Shown: piece after piece, positions 46,951 through 57,966 of the stretch
How positions within the stretch are numbered: the stretch's first letter is position 1
Layout: each line of letters opens with the position of its first letter
NCBI GenBank assembly: GCA_905250125.1
Contig: CAJNOL010000890.1
Span: 1-64,000, forward strand
Reading direction: 5' to 3'
Source: Rotaria sordida
Lineage: Eukaryota > Rotifera > Eurotatoria > Philodinida > Philodinidae
DNA length: 64,000 nucleotides
Position numbers and translations under genes: made by a program
The notes under the pieces: generated by a model
Databases searched by the model: none
The model's input: only the letters and a program-made list of their open reading frames with translations
What the model was told of the DNA's origin: nothing

Positions 46951-47952
46951 ATGGATTTTGCAGTTTCTAAATTTGAGTTTTACGATATACTTCAAACTGA
47001 ATATGGCTTTGATGATATCATATCTGTTAATACTTTGCCAGGTGGCTATATTGAAGAGGAAACCTGGTTAGTTTGTCTCAAATTGAATAGAAAATATGTG
47101 GTAAAAATAATTGATTATCGATTTAATATTGATCATCTGAAAACTATTCTCAACTTTCAAAATTATCTTTATTCGAATCTAAATTATCCGTGTTCATTGA
47201 TTGTTTCGACATTGAGCTCAAAACTTGTTGTTCAAATCGACAATGATCATTATCTTTTCATACAAACATTTCTCGATGGTCATGTACCATCTTTGATCGA
47301 GCTTGACGAATCCTATTTAATGAAAATGGGCACTTTACTTGGACAATGGCGTCTAGCATCACGAACTTTTATGTCCATAATACCTTCTACAAATATAGAG
47401 AAACGAGAATTAACAGATCAGTGGTGGATAGAACAGTTTGATCGTCTTTCTCTATGTAAACATCTCGAGAAAATCGATATCGACTATCTTCGTTTGATAC
47501 TATTTGAATGTCGAGAGAGATTGAACGGAAAAATCGATCAATTAGAACAAGGTCTAATTCATAATGATTTTCAACCGAGTAATACACTTTGTACTAATGA
47601 TGATCGTCAAGTCTACGTAATTGATTTTGGTGAAGCTTGCTATGCTCCTTTGATTGTTGACTTGGCTACAGCTCTCTTTCTATTGCTTACTAATGGTATT
47701 GACGATGATAAAAGATTGAATATATTTCTTGTATCATATCAAAATCTAATTCGATTAGATCGACATGAAATTGAACTTCTCGATATTGTTGTTCGTCTCA
47801 AATTGACTACCAATTTCATTGGTGATTGTGCTAATGTTAAATCAAAAGAAGAATACGATCATTCATCATGGCTTCAATCATGTTCAAAATGGATTGATAT
47901 TCTTCATCAAGAGAAACGCAATCTATTTCAAACAATGCTGTGTAATAAATGA
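46951..47952 (+). CDS. APH-fold small-molecule kinase, hydroxylysine-kinase-like
   Basis: An intronless 333-residue protein. The N-terminal part holds the nucleotide-binding lobe with YVVKIID (lysine near residue 52). The catalytic loop HNDFQPSN is at 204-211 and the metal-binding IDFGEA at about 224-229, followed by PLIVDLATALFLLL. These are the Brenner-type motifs of aminoglycoside phosphotransferase/choline kinase relatives. The opening FGFDDIISVNTLPGGYIEEETW-like region and the DLATAL motif are closest in style to hydroxylysine kinase (HYKK/AGPHD1), but assignment to that activity is uncertain. It should phosphorylate a small amino alcohol using ATP or GTP in the cytosol. An ATTCAACA context precedes the start. 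Confidence 0.85.
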   Translation: MDFAVSKFEFYDILQTEYGFDDIISVNTLPGGYIEEETWLVCLKLNRKYVVKIIDYRFNIDHLKTILNFQNYLYSNLNYPCSLIVSTLSSKLVVQIDNDHYLFIQTFLDGHVPSLIELDESYLMKMGTLLGQWRLASRTFMSIIPSTNIEKRELTDQWWIEQFDRLSLCKHLEKIDIDYLRLILFECRERLNGKIDQLEQGLIHNDFQPSNTLCTNDDRQVYVIDFGEACYAPLIVDLATALFLLLTNGIDDDKRLNIFLVSYQNLIRLDRHEIELLDIVVRLKLTTNFIGDCANVKSKEEYDHSSWLQSCSKWIDILHQEKRNLFQTMLCNK

Positions 47953-49577
47953 CTGATTATAACAGAACAGATTATTGAGTCTGCTTGGCAAAAATAGACT
48001 GAAATATTAGCAACGAAATTATGATTAAGTAGAGAATAATTAATGTTACAGCATTCTGTGGTCAATCGAAATTCTCGATAACTACCGTTATTTTTATCAT
48101 TTACTTTATTTTTTTTTTGCTTGTACGTTAACGTATGTGATTCTGACATTGATGAACTTTTCATCAAGTTATTTGACTCTTCTCTAAAACTGATTAATGA
48201 TAACATAAATAGTAAGCTAAAAAGTATGACAACGCACAAAGTAGTGTGGGTAGGTGTGGGTAGGTGTCGGTTGTCTATGCAGTCACATCCAAAACCTTTA
48301 TCATTTATATTGTCTCGAAAGAGAGACTATTAATATGCATAAAGAGTAGTTGTATATGTCGACTACTATATGCGCATCTATGTAAAATGATCAATTGATG
48401 ACATACATGTCTTTGCTCATTTGTAATTTCACATAAAGAAACACATGGTCAGCTGTCACATTAATGTTTCAACCCTAGGTGCAGTTCTTTTTCCATTAAG
48501 TTGTTCTCAAGTTTCATTCAGTTTCTATTTAGAATAAGTTTTCCGTATTTTGATCATTGTCTTCATATATCTATGTATACCTGAGCAAGCATAAAAACAC
48601 TATTTTTTCTTTTCTTTTCTGTTTTCCTTGTATCTAAATTATTTGATTGGTTAATTTCTATTGGTTGATGATAATCTTTGTCCTCAAACAAAGAACACTT
48701 ATGGAAAAGGAAGAAAAGAACGTAAATTATATTCATTTATAATAACATCACTCGTCTCTTCCAGAACGACACAGAACATTTTACATTATATACGAAAAGG
48801 TAATGATGAAAAAACGATTCTCTAATTTTGAGTAAACTTAGTTGAGAATTTTTGTTTCCAATAAATTATTTATTAGTATAATCCATTTCTTCTCTTATAT
48901 CTCTCTGTTTTAAATAGGCGAGACTTGAAATTTATTCTTAACAAAATGATGAAACCTATTTCATACACTGTATCAATGAGTTGAGAATCTAGAATGCTTA
49001 ATAAATAGCTTTGTCATCCATTCATTAATGAAATATTTTATTGAGACGTTCTCTTTTTTTAGGCAGCTACTGTAGTCTATTATCTGAATTAAATTGAAAA
49101 AGCTTGGTACATCATTTGTTTATGATCAGAATATGCTGTACTTTATGATTTAAAATATTTTCTAGAATTGCCCTCGTATCTATCTAACACAATCGCGTCA
49201 TTTTTTTTTCGTCATATTCTGGATTCTTAATTCTGAAATAGACTCTGTTGTTTCATTTAACGATTTATAGATTCCAAGTAAAACAAAATCATATTAGTTT
49301 TCGTTTCTATAGCAGCATTTAAGAAGGGAGAGATCCACATTCTTTCTGAGAATGTCTTCTAAATTGGAGTGTGATTGTTTGCATAAAAGATATCTAGAGA
49401 ATATACCGAACCTGATATGCAGCAAGGACAGAAATAAAAACCTAGGTAGAAATTGCAACGGAAAATGGATTTCGGGTAAGGCATTAAAATTTCCTGTCTG
49501 AGAGTGTATGTGCGGATTTGTTAAATAAGAAAAAGAGGCAAAACTCCTAAGAGGTAATTTTTTTTTGTCTTCTAGAT
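47953..49577. other. Gene-free stretch
   Basis: AT-rich with one degenerate hairpin at 48243-48296; nothing else recognised. Confidence 0.5.
48243..48296. repeat. Telomere-like hairpin, asymmetric
   Basis: AGTGTGGGTAGGTGTGGGTAG forms the G-rich arm. The C-rich arm is only CAGTCACATCCAAAACC, so it is eroded. Confidence 0.5.
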
Positions 49578-51097
49578 ATGCCTGAAGTAGGACTGTGTGC
49601 TGATGAGGCATGTACCAATGAAAAGAAGCAACTGTACGAATGTCACTGTTGTATCCGTTTCATCTGTCTACATCATTTGATCGAACACGATGAAAAAGCG
49701 ACATTAAACAAACAACGATTACAAATATATGCCGTTCAATTGACATCTGTTTTATCTACACTCGAAATGATAATCGAGGAAAATATGCGTATAACTGAAC
49801 AACATAAGATACTATTGGAAAAAGCAAAGGTTGCACTTGCTATTTCGTCATCGGCTGATGAAATGCAGAGTATTCTCGATCAAGTATATACAACTATTGC
49901 AGCAAATCAAAAGAGTAAAATTTCTGAACGAAAATTTCATGTTGAACTCTCTCTTTTGTAGATGAAGTGGTAGTTAAAGTAGAATCATCACTGGCAGAAA
50001 ACTATTCAATAGTTGGTCAGTTCGATTTCATTTCAGACTATGGATCAACTTCGATCTTTTTTTTTTTTGTTTTTCCAGCTACGAATGATTCATGTCAATA
50101 TTCATCAGTTGATTCAACGCTTATTCACAATGAACCAACGTCTGAAAATGGTGAAAGAGAAGTTTTAGCTGAATATCATTGAAGTTTGATTTGAACATTT
50201 AGATGAGTCGATACTTTGCAATGCTCAACAAGAATTACAGTAGTCATTATTTTTTTTTTCTTTTTGTTCATTTCGATGTTTGAATCGTTTAGATCATCCA
50301 ATCTCGACGAGTCAAGTCAAACAAGTAAGTCTCAATCCAAACATAAGATTTTCTTATCTAATTCTTGAAGTTAACCATAATTCAATGGATATCGATGATA
50401 ACTCCACACAAATGTATCGTTTCAAGTAAGTTTTCTGCTGAATCATTATAATATTTTAAAAATATTTTATTTTAGTCGACCAGTAGATAATACAAAGGTA
50501 AAGCAAAGTGATGATAGACCACCTTGATAATCGTGAATTATAAACAGTCATAGTCTAAAGAAAAAAAAATTTTTTAGGATGAAGCCGACAATGAAATAAA
50601 ACAAATACCAATCTCGACAATAATCCATTATTGTGGACTATGTCCATTGACATTTGATGGTGCATTTGGTCTCACCAAAACAAAGCTTTTAACTCGTCTA
50701 TGCAGCAGTCAAATAGTTCGTCAAAGAATCTTATATCCTCATTTTATACATGTCCATTCTATGGGAGCCAATTATGCTAAACGCTTAGTCAAGGCTATCA
50801 TAGAAGGTCAAGATCCAAAGACGACAAAACTGTTTAGTGATGATGAAGACATTTTCAACAAAAAATGATAAATTAGTATGCTCGTACAACGAACCGATTC
50901 CGATGTCATCCGAAGCAAATATCAAACACATCGTGTTACTTTCGGTCGATGAATCTCAAATACTTCATTTCGCATCTCATAACAGTATATCCGGCGATTG
51001 AAAACATAGTTGATGGTTACAAATTAGATCCAACAACGATTGTATTCGACAAGGACGAGAATATTATGCAAGAAGACTATCTCAAAAGAGGATGAAT
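49578..51097 (+). pseudogene. B-box-like zinc-binding protein gene, probably decaying
   Basis: The first exon (from 49578) encodes a cysteine/histidine cluster of the form C-x4-C-x9-CHCC-x5-C-x2-H-x3-H (CADEAC, YECHCCIRFICLHHLIEH), resembling a B-box. A coiled-coil-like helix follows, to about residue 115. Plausible exons continue at 49961 and 50081 (to a stop at 50182), 50294, 50475 and 50579 (a second motif YCGLCPLTFDGAFGLTK, then HVHSMGANYAKRLVKAII). A final open piece ends DENIMQEDYLKRG near 51094. Stops at 50182 and 50868 and lost donors break the chain. It could instead be two short genes. A nucleic-acid or ubiquitin-related role is only a guess from the zinc cluster. Confidence 0.5.
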
Positions 51098-51620
51098 TAT
51101 ATATCTCAGATAACCAAAGATCTTTCCTTTATACTTGTTATTGTAATATCTCCAATTTATTTTTCTTTTTTTTTTTTTTTAAATATATCTCATGTGTGTA
51201 AATGATATTAAATCCTACAATTGATTAATTTGACCAATGCGATGATCGATCAAATTAAGAAACATAGTAGAAATTTATTATTAATTAATTATATTCAATC
51301 CGGTTGATTATGTTTAATTCTAATAGAGATCTAATGTGAGTGATCGATGATGAAGAGAGAAAAGAATTGATGTGCATTATTGATCGAATTCATTTCTTTT
51401 TCGAACTTTCTAGGCTATCACGTTAGTTTTTTTTCTTGCTTTTCACTTGACAGAATACCTTCAAGCGATGAGAAATTTCACTGAAAATTTTCCAGCTTGT
51501 AGAAGTAACCAAATAAGCAGCAGATCAATAACCGGCTGAAGAGAAAATGAACCCGAGCAATATTCATGACTATAGTATAATTTAGAAATTTTTACTTTGA
51601 CAAAAATAACATAATATCGT

Positions 51621-51703
51621 ATGAAAAAAAAGAATAAAAGGGCAACTAAATGATTCATTTTTAAAATAAATCATTTAGTTGTTCTTTTATTCTTTTTTTT
51701 CAT
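51621..51703. repeat. Near-perfect 35-bp inverted repeat, short loop
   Basis: Arms 51621-51655 and 51669-51703 are reverse complements except for two adjacent positions, where the plus-strand transcript would form G-U pairs. The loop is 13 nt. As RNA it would be an uninterrupted 35-bp hairpin. Arm core: AATAAAAG, CAACTAAATGATT. Confidence 0.85.
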
Positions 51704-52200
51704 TTGATATTGTTAATTATCCATTTATTTTTTGTTCTAAAAATAACACAAGTATTATCACATTCAAATGAGTAATTGATGTATCTTGTCGTTAAAAACA
51801 GCTTCAAATTGTTGCTCACAAAGAATTCTCTCAGCAAACATATTACCATCGATTCACTGGAACACGGTGATACAACTTCATACTTTTGTTGGCATGTGTG
51901 GATGGGTATAGTTTCTGAATTCGTCAGCCACTGACGAGTGCTTTAATATATCAGTAAATTTTTGCGTTGCTGAACTTAAGAATGAATGCTAATTATTTTT
52001 TTTTAAACGATTTTGTAAACATTTATTGAAGAAATTTTGAACAAAGGAAAACTTGAAAAACAATATGGAATTTATGTTCTATAACCTTTATTATTTTTCG
52101 TAAACAAAGTTTTGAGTTTCGTAAAAGAATCCAACACTAGGTGTCTTTCGCTAGTTCTTTTTGTATTAACTAACAATTGAAGATCATGCACCGACAAATT

Positions 52201-52750
52201 AAGAAGATTGTTCATAGTCGAATCAAATGAATGCTCTCGCTCACAGACCAACTAATTTAAAACATGAGCTGCCAATAGCGTACACAGATCGAGATGTTTA
52301 AATTTTAAGATATTTACAGTTTGTCATGTCCTCATAGTACGAAATTTAATCAACCTTTAATTTTCTTTTTCCATTATGGTTGGATGGAACACAACTATTT
52401 ACATAAGGAGAAGTAATATTACACACATTCAAGAGCAATTTGATAGCAATTAAGATTTTGTTGTTGATTACTCTTATAATTCAAAAAATGTTACCTTAGA
52501 CTTCGTAGAATTTGTTTTTTAATATGCGTGATATTGTTTTTTTCTTATGTAAATGGTCCTGTTCCATCCAACCATGACCAAAAAAAAAACGAACCGTTGA
52601 TGAAATTTAGTAGTGTGTACACATAACAAACTGTAAACTTCTCTGAAACTCGAATACCTCGGTGTGTGTACTCTATTGGCAGCTCATATTTTTAATTAGT
52701 TGGTTTGACAGTGAGAGCATTCATTTAATCTAACTACGATCAATCTTCTT
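52201..52750. mobile_element. Foldback element with about 210-bp arms
   Basis: The left arm (about 52201-52417) and right arm (about 52537-52750) are diverged reverse complements. Outer ends AAGAAGATTG and CAATCTTCTT match exactly. Inner blocks include GAATGCTCTC, ACCAACTAATT, GAGCTGCCAATAG, TTTACAGTTTGT and GGTTGGATGGAACA with their complements. No ORF. It is likely a non-autonomous transposon; target duplications were not evident. Confidence 0.85.
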
Positions 52751-53691
52751 ACCTTACAGTATACGATCTTTTACTCTAAGCGATATAATGTTTATATTGT
52801 CTTTCTTTACTATGAAATACTTTTGGAAACAAAGTATGAATCGATAAACAAACAAAAAAAGTAAAGTCTTTTGTGCAAGTATGTCAACATGATAGCCCTT
52901 GGTTTGCAAAAAGTTACTCTTTCTGATTAATGTCCGATTTCGGAAAAAAATTCTGATTTTGAAAAGAAGAATTTCTAATTTTTAAGTTTTTCATCTAGCA
53001 ACCTTGGAACAAGCAAAAAGTTCATGTGTGATTCAGATAGAAGAAAAAAAAATAGAGTTACTATCTAATTCAAAAATAAATAAACAATTCTGAAAAAGTA
53101 AAATTTCAACAGGCAATGAAATGGGCAATTATCCATTTGGCCCTCCCTTGGCTACGCCGCTGTCTTAGTCGCCATTCAATTAAGACTACTTTGAATAATT
53201 GACTAACCATTTCTATTCTGGTCATTTCGACTCATGGGAATGTTTTTGTTAAGTGTTTTTTATTATCAAAGGTCAAAGAAAAAGAATACATATATATAAT
53301 TACAATAACACGACAAAAGAAAATAAATGAAACAGTTGGTACTTAGGTAAATCATGTTTTTTTTTCTCTCTGGTTTTTAGCAATACATTCTGTCGACATT
53401 ACAAACCTCAGAAGAAATCAATATTGTTTTGCTTTTCTAAATGCGCAGTTATCGAAAACTGATTGTTGTTCTCTCTGTCGCCAAATATTGATTCTCATTT
53501 CTTTCAAACAAAACAGAATAAAAAAGTTCAGATCGATCAAATCAAAATATTTTGAAAATTACTGCACTGTTCTTTCATTTCTAATGGTTATGTCAACAAA
53601 ATTTTTCTACTTTTTATTTTGCTGTTTCGTTCTTTGTTCGCGTTTGTATATAGATACGGTTCTTTCCAATCGGTATGCATTTCAATTTATC

Positions 53692-54693
53692 ATGGGCAAT
53701 CGATTTGTTGCTAGAAATGCCAATTCGGCAGCGTTGACTGACGAAGGTTTGTTCATCGATCAAATATTTTTCATCATGGATTGGTCTATTGATTGACTTG
53801 TTGTGATTCTAGAAATTGCTGAATTACAAAAGATTTCCAATCTCAGTGCCGATAGTAAGCAGAAAGAAAATTTGTTTTCTATTCATGTAGCATTGTTTGT
53901 TCTTTTGTAGATGTCAAGAATAATTACAAGGTAATCATAGATTATGTGTGATTTGAACTATCATCTTATATTTTTGTTCGAATGTGCTTTAGGCCTTCTT
54001 GGAAGATAACCCATTAGGTAGAATGGACAAAAAACGATTCCTTTATTGGTGCGATCTATTAAAGCCTGATTTCGATATTAAAGATGAAGTGGCTTGCGAG
54101 TATGTTTAGATGCTCGTCCGATGATTTGAGTCTTTCTTTCTATATATTTAGAAATGCATTTGCTGCATTTGATAAAAATAAAGATGGAACAATTGACTTC
54201 AAAGAATTTACTACGGCATTGACTTTCCTCGGACCAAATACTGTAGAGGCACATGTCGATCTATTTTTTCAAATGTTAGTTCGATTGAGTGCTGTAGTTT
54301 GAGGACAATCTAATATTTCCATTTTATTGAATAGGTATGATATATCCGGCGATGGCTGTTTGGATTATCAGGAACTAATAGATGCCTTCGAATCTATTGT
54401 AAGTTAATCTGAATGTTTCTTTCGAGTAGAATTCAATGAGTGCATAAATAATCATAATTGATTATTCTAGATCTATTTATTGACATTGGGGAAAAAAACA
54501 GCTCCCAAAAGTGCGAAACAGATGGCTTCAGAAGTATTTGCCATGTTTGGTCTCAATGACGATGCAAAAATAAGCAAGGAACAATTTATCGAAAGGTAGA
54601 CGGAATAATTTCTTTTCTTTTTCATATGATTTTGTTCATTTCAGATGTAGAAAAAGTCCTACTCTTCGTGAGATGTGTTTCATTGAAACATGA
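53692..54693 (+). CDS. Neuronal calcium sensor-type EF-hand protein
   Basis: Eight exons (53692-53746, 53813-53854, 53911-53930, 53993-54099, 54152-54274, 54335-54398, 54471-54595, 54645-54693) encode 194 residues, every junction in phase. The protein begins MGNRF, an N-myristoylation signal. EF-hand loops are DKNKDGTIDFKE at 82-93 and DISGDGCLDYQE at 118-129, both with all calcium ligands. The first hand (near 45-60) and fourth (GLNDDAKISKEQ) are degenerate. Size, myristoylation site and two active hands fit the NCS/recoverin/hippocalcin group. It should sense calcium and associate with membranes to regulate channels or kinases. Introns are 51-75 nt. The gene appears intact. Confidence 0.9.
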
Positions 54694-56075
54694 ACAATAT
54701 TGACAATGAATAATCATTTTTATGTACTCCTTGTATTTTTTTATTTACCTAAACTTAAGTGTTTGAATCAAAGATAATAAATTGAATTTTCAGTAGGGTC
54801 TAAAGATATGTAAAGTCGCTTTCGATTGATCTCGATTTTGACGAACATCTGTTCCGTATTTTTGACCAATCAGTGATTTTTGATGTATTATGAAAAAACT
54901 AGTCTAAAACTACAACAGAGTTGATTCACTAATTGAATTTCAATCGACAGATGTTAATTAGAAATATTTGTATTTATCAAAGATGAACATGTTCAGAGTG
55001 AATGATAACAAGTTTTTTCTGCAGAATTGTTCGCGACGTTTAGGGTAGTTTCAGACGGGAAATCGGTCATAAAAAATACTATAGAATAAAAACATTGAAT
55101 CTTATTTAATTGTCATATGATGGGTATGGAAGTAAATACATTTTTACTAGTTTTCATTCGAGATAATTCTTCTAATTTTTATATATCAATAAAAAGATGA
55201 TATCATAGTCCCTATCGATGCTTGGAATTTAAACGAGAGTTGATGAAATAATTATTATCGTATCGCAAAAAATTGAATGGATACTTCATCAATGGCAAGA
55301 TTGATCAAAATTTGCATTTACATAAAAACATGTTTTAAAGCGAAAATGGGACTAGGAGAGGTAACGTTTTATTATCTCATCTAACCAAACGGTGCAGCAT
55401 GTTGTAATAATAAAATCTGTATTAGGTCCTCAATTAATTTAAATTTTAGATAAAAGTTATTTATAGCTGATACAAATTGGTGACAAGTATAAGCAAAACA
55501 AGAATCATACTTAGTCATTTCTGACGCCGATGGAATCAAAAATCATACGTCAATACGATAAATAAGAACTACTGACAATGAAATATTATATCAAAACAAG
55601 TTTTTATTATTGAAACATGTTAAAAGATCAATTTCTAGTTAGACATTGAATATTACATTTTAACAAAGAAAATAGAACAAAAAGATTTGCCTGTTTGATA
55701 ATAATCGTAGCAGCAGATTCTAATTTTCTGTCACTCCTTTTAAGAGTTATTCTGTTTGTGATTTTCCACCCGCACTATACGGTACTCACCATGTAGGATA
55801 ACCACCAATACATATTCCTCGAAGATTGAAGTCCTTTGAACAGAATCGAACTTTAAATTTAATTTATATAGTATCGTGATGTCTGTCAAGTTTCAATGCT
55901 AAGTATTTTGAGGAAAGTATTCCCAAAAAGCCTTCGAGTTGACGAAGACACATTCAGATTATTGAACATACCAAAAGCTTGGAAGAAACAATGTTTATTG
56001 CATCACTTTGACGAATAGTTTTTAACAGTCGTTTAAGGTGAAACCTGACTCAAGTTTTTTCTGAAAAGACGCACC

Positions 56076-56152
56076 AGGGTGGGTGTGGATGTCGGTTTGA
56101 CTGTGTGTAAGGGTGTGAGTATGAGGATCTCTTCAATCACACCCACATCCTT
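56076..56152. repeat. Telomere-like hairpin
   Basis: AGGGTGGGTGTGGATG, then AAGGGTGTGAGTATGAG, core GATCTCTTCAATC, then ACACCCACATCCTT. The core is the reverse orientation of GAGAAGATC. The hairpin abuts the dispersed repeat that follows. Confidence 0.75.
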
Positions 56153-56240
56153 GCTATGATCTGTAATGGGGAGGGAGGAGCCGTCAAAACTTCGACTTAA
56201 AACTTATATTCACTATTTTCTCCGAAAATATTACCGTCAA
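56153..56240 (+). repeat. Dispersed repeat, copy 2
   Basis: Same orientation as 5148-5235 with shared GATCTGTAATGG, GAGCC, and ATTTTCTCCGAAAA-type blocks. Here it directly follows a telomere-like hairpin. Confidence 0.6.
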
Positions 56241-56340
56241 AGTTTGCTCGTATAATTCGAAATTCATTATATGGATCTATCATTAAAGAAGATAAGTTGA
56301 TGAGGTTGAATTGAATAGTCAAGACATACAGAAAGAAAGA

Positions 56341-56393
56341 TGTAGGTGTGAATGAACAGACGATATTTACTCACACCTACACCCATATCCTTT
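56341..56393. repeat. Telomere-like hairpin
   Basis: TGTAGGTGTGAATGAACA is followed by TTTACTCACACCTACACC. TGTAGGTGTGA pairs perfectly with TCACACCTACA (11 bp). Confidence 0.8.
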
Positions 56394-56850
56394 TCTTTAA
56401 TTATGTTTTAGAATTTTTTTATCAGTCAACTAGAAACTTTCTCAGTTCTGATTCCTATGACAATTTTAACAATATACTGGCGACATCTCATAAGATTATT
56501 TGTACTTTTAATATACTGGGTGTACGTAAGTAAAATAGCCAATCAACATATTAGACTACTTCAGTCTTCGTCTCCCGCTTCGGTCGATTATTCTATTCTT
56601 GCTCAACTTATCATTACTATACCCTCTGCCTCTCTCATCTATTATCATGCCTTCTACTTGCTTTCTCTCTCTCACTGTGTAAATGTATATACATATGAGC
56701 GTGTCGATTAAGCAGTTTTATAGTCATTTATCTATGTATGTGAGTATGTAATGTTTTCAACAATAATCAGACACGTACTCGTATCATGCTCATGTAATAT
56801 TTTATGCATCAATATTCTTTTTTTTTTTTAATATGTATTTTAGATTGAAT

Positions 56851-57966
56851 ATGTTAGGTGATACATTCTACAGTACAATTGAGTTATTATCCGTGGAACT
56901 TTGGCAAGAACTCTTTGAATATTTCACACCAAATGATTTATGGTATTCATTTCATGATTTAAATAGAAAAATTAATGCAATCATTGATCAAACAATATTA
57001 TATTTGAATTTTACAAAGCAAGGTACTTATCGTTACTTTGTAAAAAATATTTTAACATTAATGAATGTTGTTAATGTTCGATCATTAAAATTTAATAAAT
57101 CAAATGAAATTCGACATTTTTTCTCGAAGATTTCTCTAAATTCATTAGTTCAACTTCGTGTATTATCATTAGATTTTATGTATTCTTTTGATGGTAATTC
57201 ATTTACATTCTGGAAACAACTTTCATCGTTGAAATATCTACAATCATTGAAAATTATTTTTTGGGCAAGTTCAGGATCTGTTAATTGTTGTGACGAAAAG
57301 AAATATATTATTCGTTCAATATTTAACAATAATTATTGTCCATCATTGAAATCTTTCATGATTACCACTGGTGGTATCCAACAAGGCAGGCTAACAATTC
57401 CATCATTGATTTCAACGACTACAACAACAAATATTCAAAATTTATCCATTAACTCGTTGACTTTTAATGATTTGATTAAGTTACTTCCTGCAATGCAAAA
57501 TGTCAAATCATTTTGTATTGATTACGATTTAAGATATGATAATTGGTCTAATGAGCAACAACAATCAATGGTGATTGATATACCATTGCTACCTAAATGT
57601 ATTGACATGAATCTAAAATTATCAGATGATATAACATTTGAACATGTTGAATATTTATTAAAACATACACAAAATTTAAAAAAATTATTTATGTGGGGAT
57701 GGTATCATTTATTTGATGCAATGAAATGGGAATTTTTGTTATCAATGTATTGTTCGAAACTTATAAAATTTCATTTGATATGTAGTGGTCCAATTTGGAG
57801 TGATGAGTTCGATCAAATAATCGATAATTTTCAACAAATATATCCAACAAGACTATTTTGGATCGAACGAAATATTACAATTTCAGATGATGATGTATCC
57901 GGTCATGATTATCGTTCTGATATTGCTGTTGAATTTAATATAAAAAATAAGGTAAGTTCAATGTAA
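56851..57966 (+). CDS. F-box protein with leucine-rich C-terminal region
   Basis: From the ATG at 56851, 371 codons are open to a stop at 57964-57966. Residues about 10-50 (LLSVELWQELFEYFTPNDLWYSFHDLNRKINAII) form an F-box, the Skp1-binding motif of SCF ubiquitin ligases. The remainder has degenerate leucine-rich periodicity (LRVLSLDFMYSF, LKYLQSLKIIFW, IQNLSINSLTF). It should recruit an unknown substrate. A GTAAGT donor at 57951 just before the stop suggests a further exon in the full-length gene; none was identified. A TTTTAG acceptor-like site lies just upstream of the ATG, so a 5' exon is also possible. Confidence 0.75.
   Translation: MLGDTFYSTIELLSVELWQELFEYFTPNDLWYSFHDLNRKINAIIDQTILYLNFTKQGTYRYFVKNILTLMNVVNVRSLKFNKSNEIRHFFSKISLNSLVQLRVLSLDFMYSFDGNSFTFWKQLSSLKYLQSLKIIFWASSGSVNCCDEKKYIIRSIFNNNYCPSLKSFMITTGGIQQGRLTIPSLISTTTTTNIQNLSINSLTFNDLIKLLPAMQNVKSFCIDYDLRYDNWSNEQQQSMVIDIPLLPKCIDMNLKLSDDITFEHVEYLLKHTQNLKKLFMWGWYHLFDAMKWEFLLSMYCSKLIKFHLICSGPIWSDEFDQIIDNFQQIYPTRLFWIERNITISDDDVSGHDYRSDIAVEFNIKNKVSSM

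Larger units (their letters stand above)
51098..53691. other. Gene-free stretch with two hairpin elements
   Basis: Holds the 35-bp stem hairpin (51621-51703) and the large foldback element (52201-52750). Elsewhere AT-rich without supported ORFs. Confidence 0.5.
54694..56850. other. Gene-free stretch with two hairpins and a dispersed repeat
   Basis: Contains hairpins at 56076-56152 and 56341-56393 and the second dispersed-repeat copy at 56153-56240. A poly-T run precedes the F-box gene. Confidence 0.5.

Noticed and set aside
53130..53175. Locally GC-richer phrase CCCTCCCTTGGCTACGCCGCTG
   Set aside because: Looks like a transposon-end relic but no partner repeat or boundary could be found.
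55740..55850. Minus-strand exon-like peptide (FCSKDFNLRGICIGGYPT) ending at a GTGAGT donor
   Set aside because: Too short, no connecting exons, and another frame is equally open; kept only as a possible relic.
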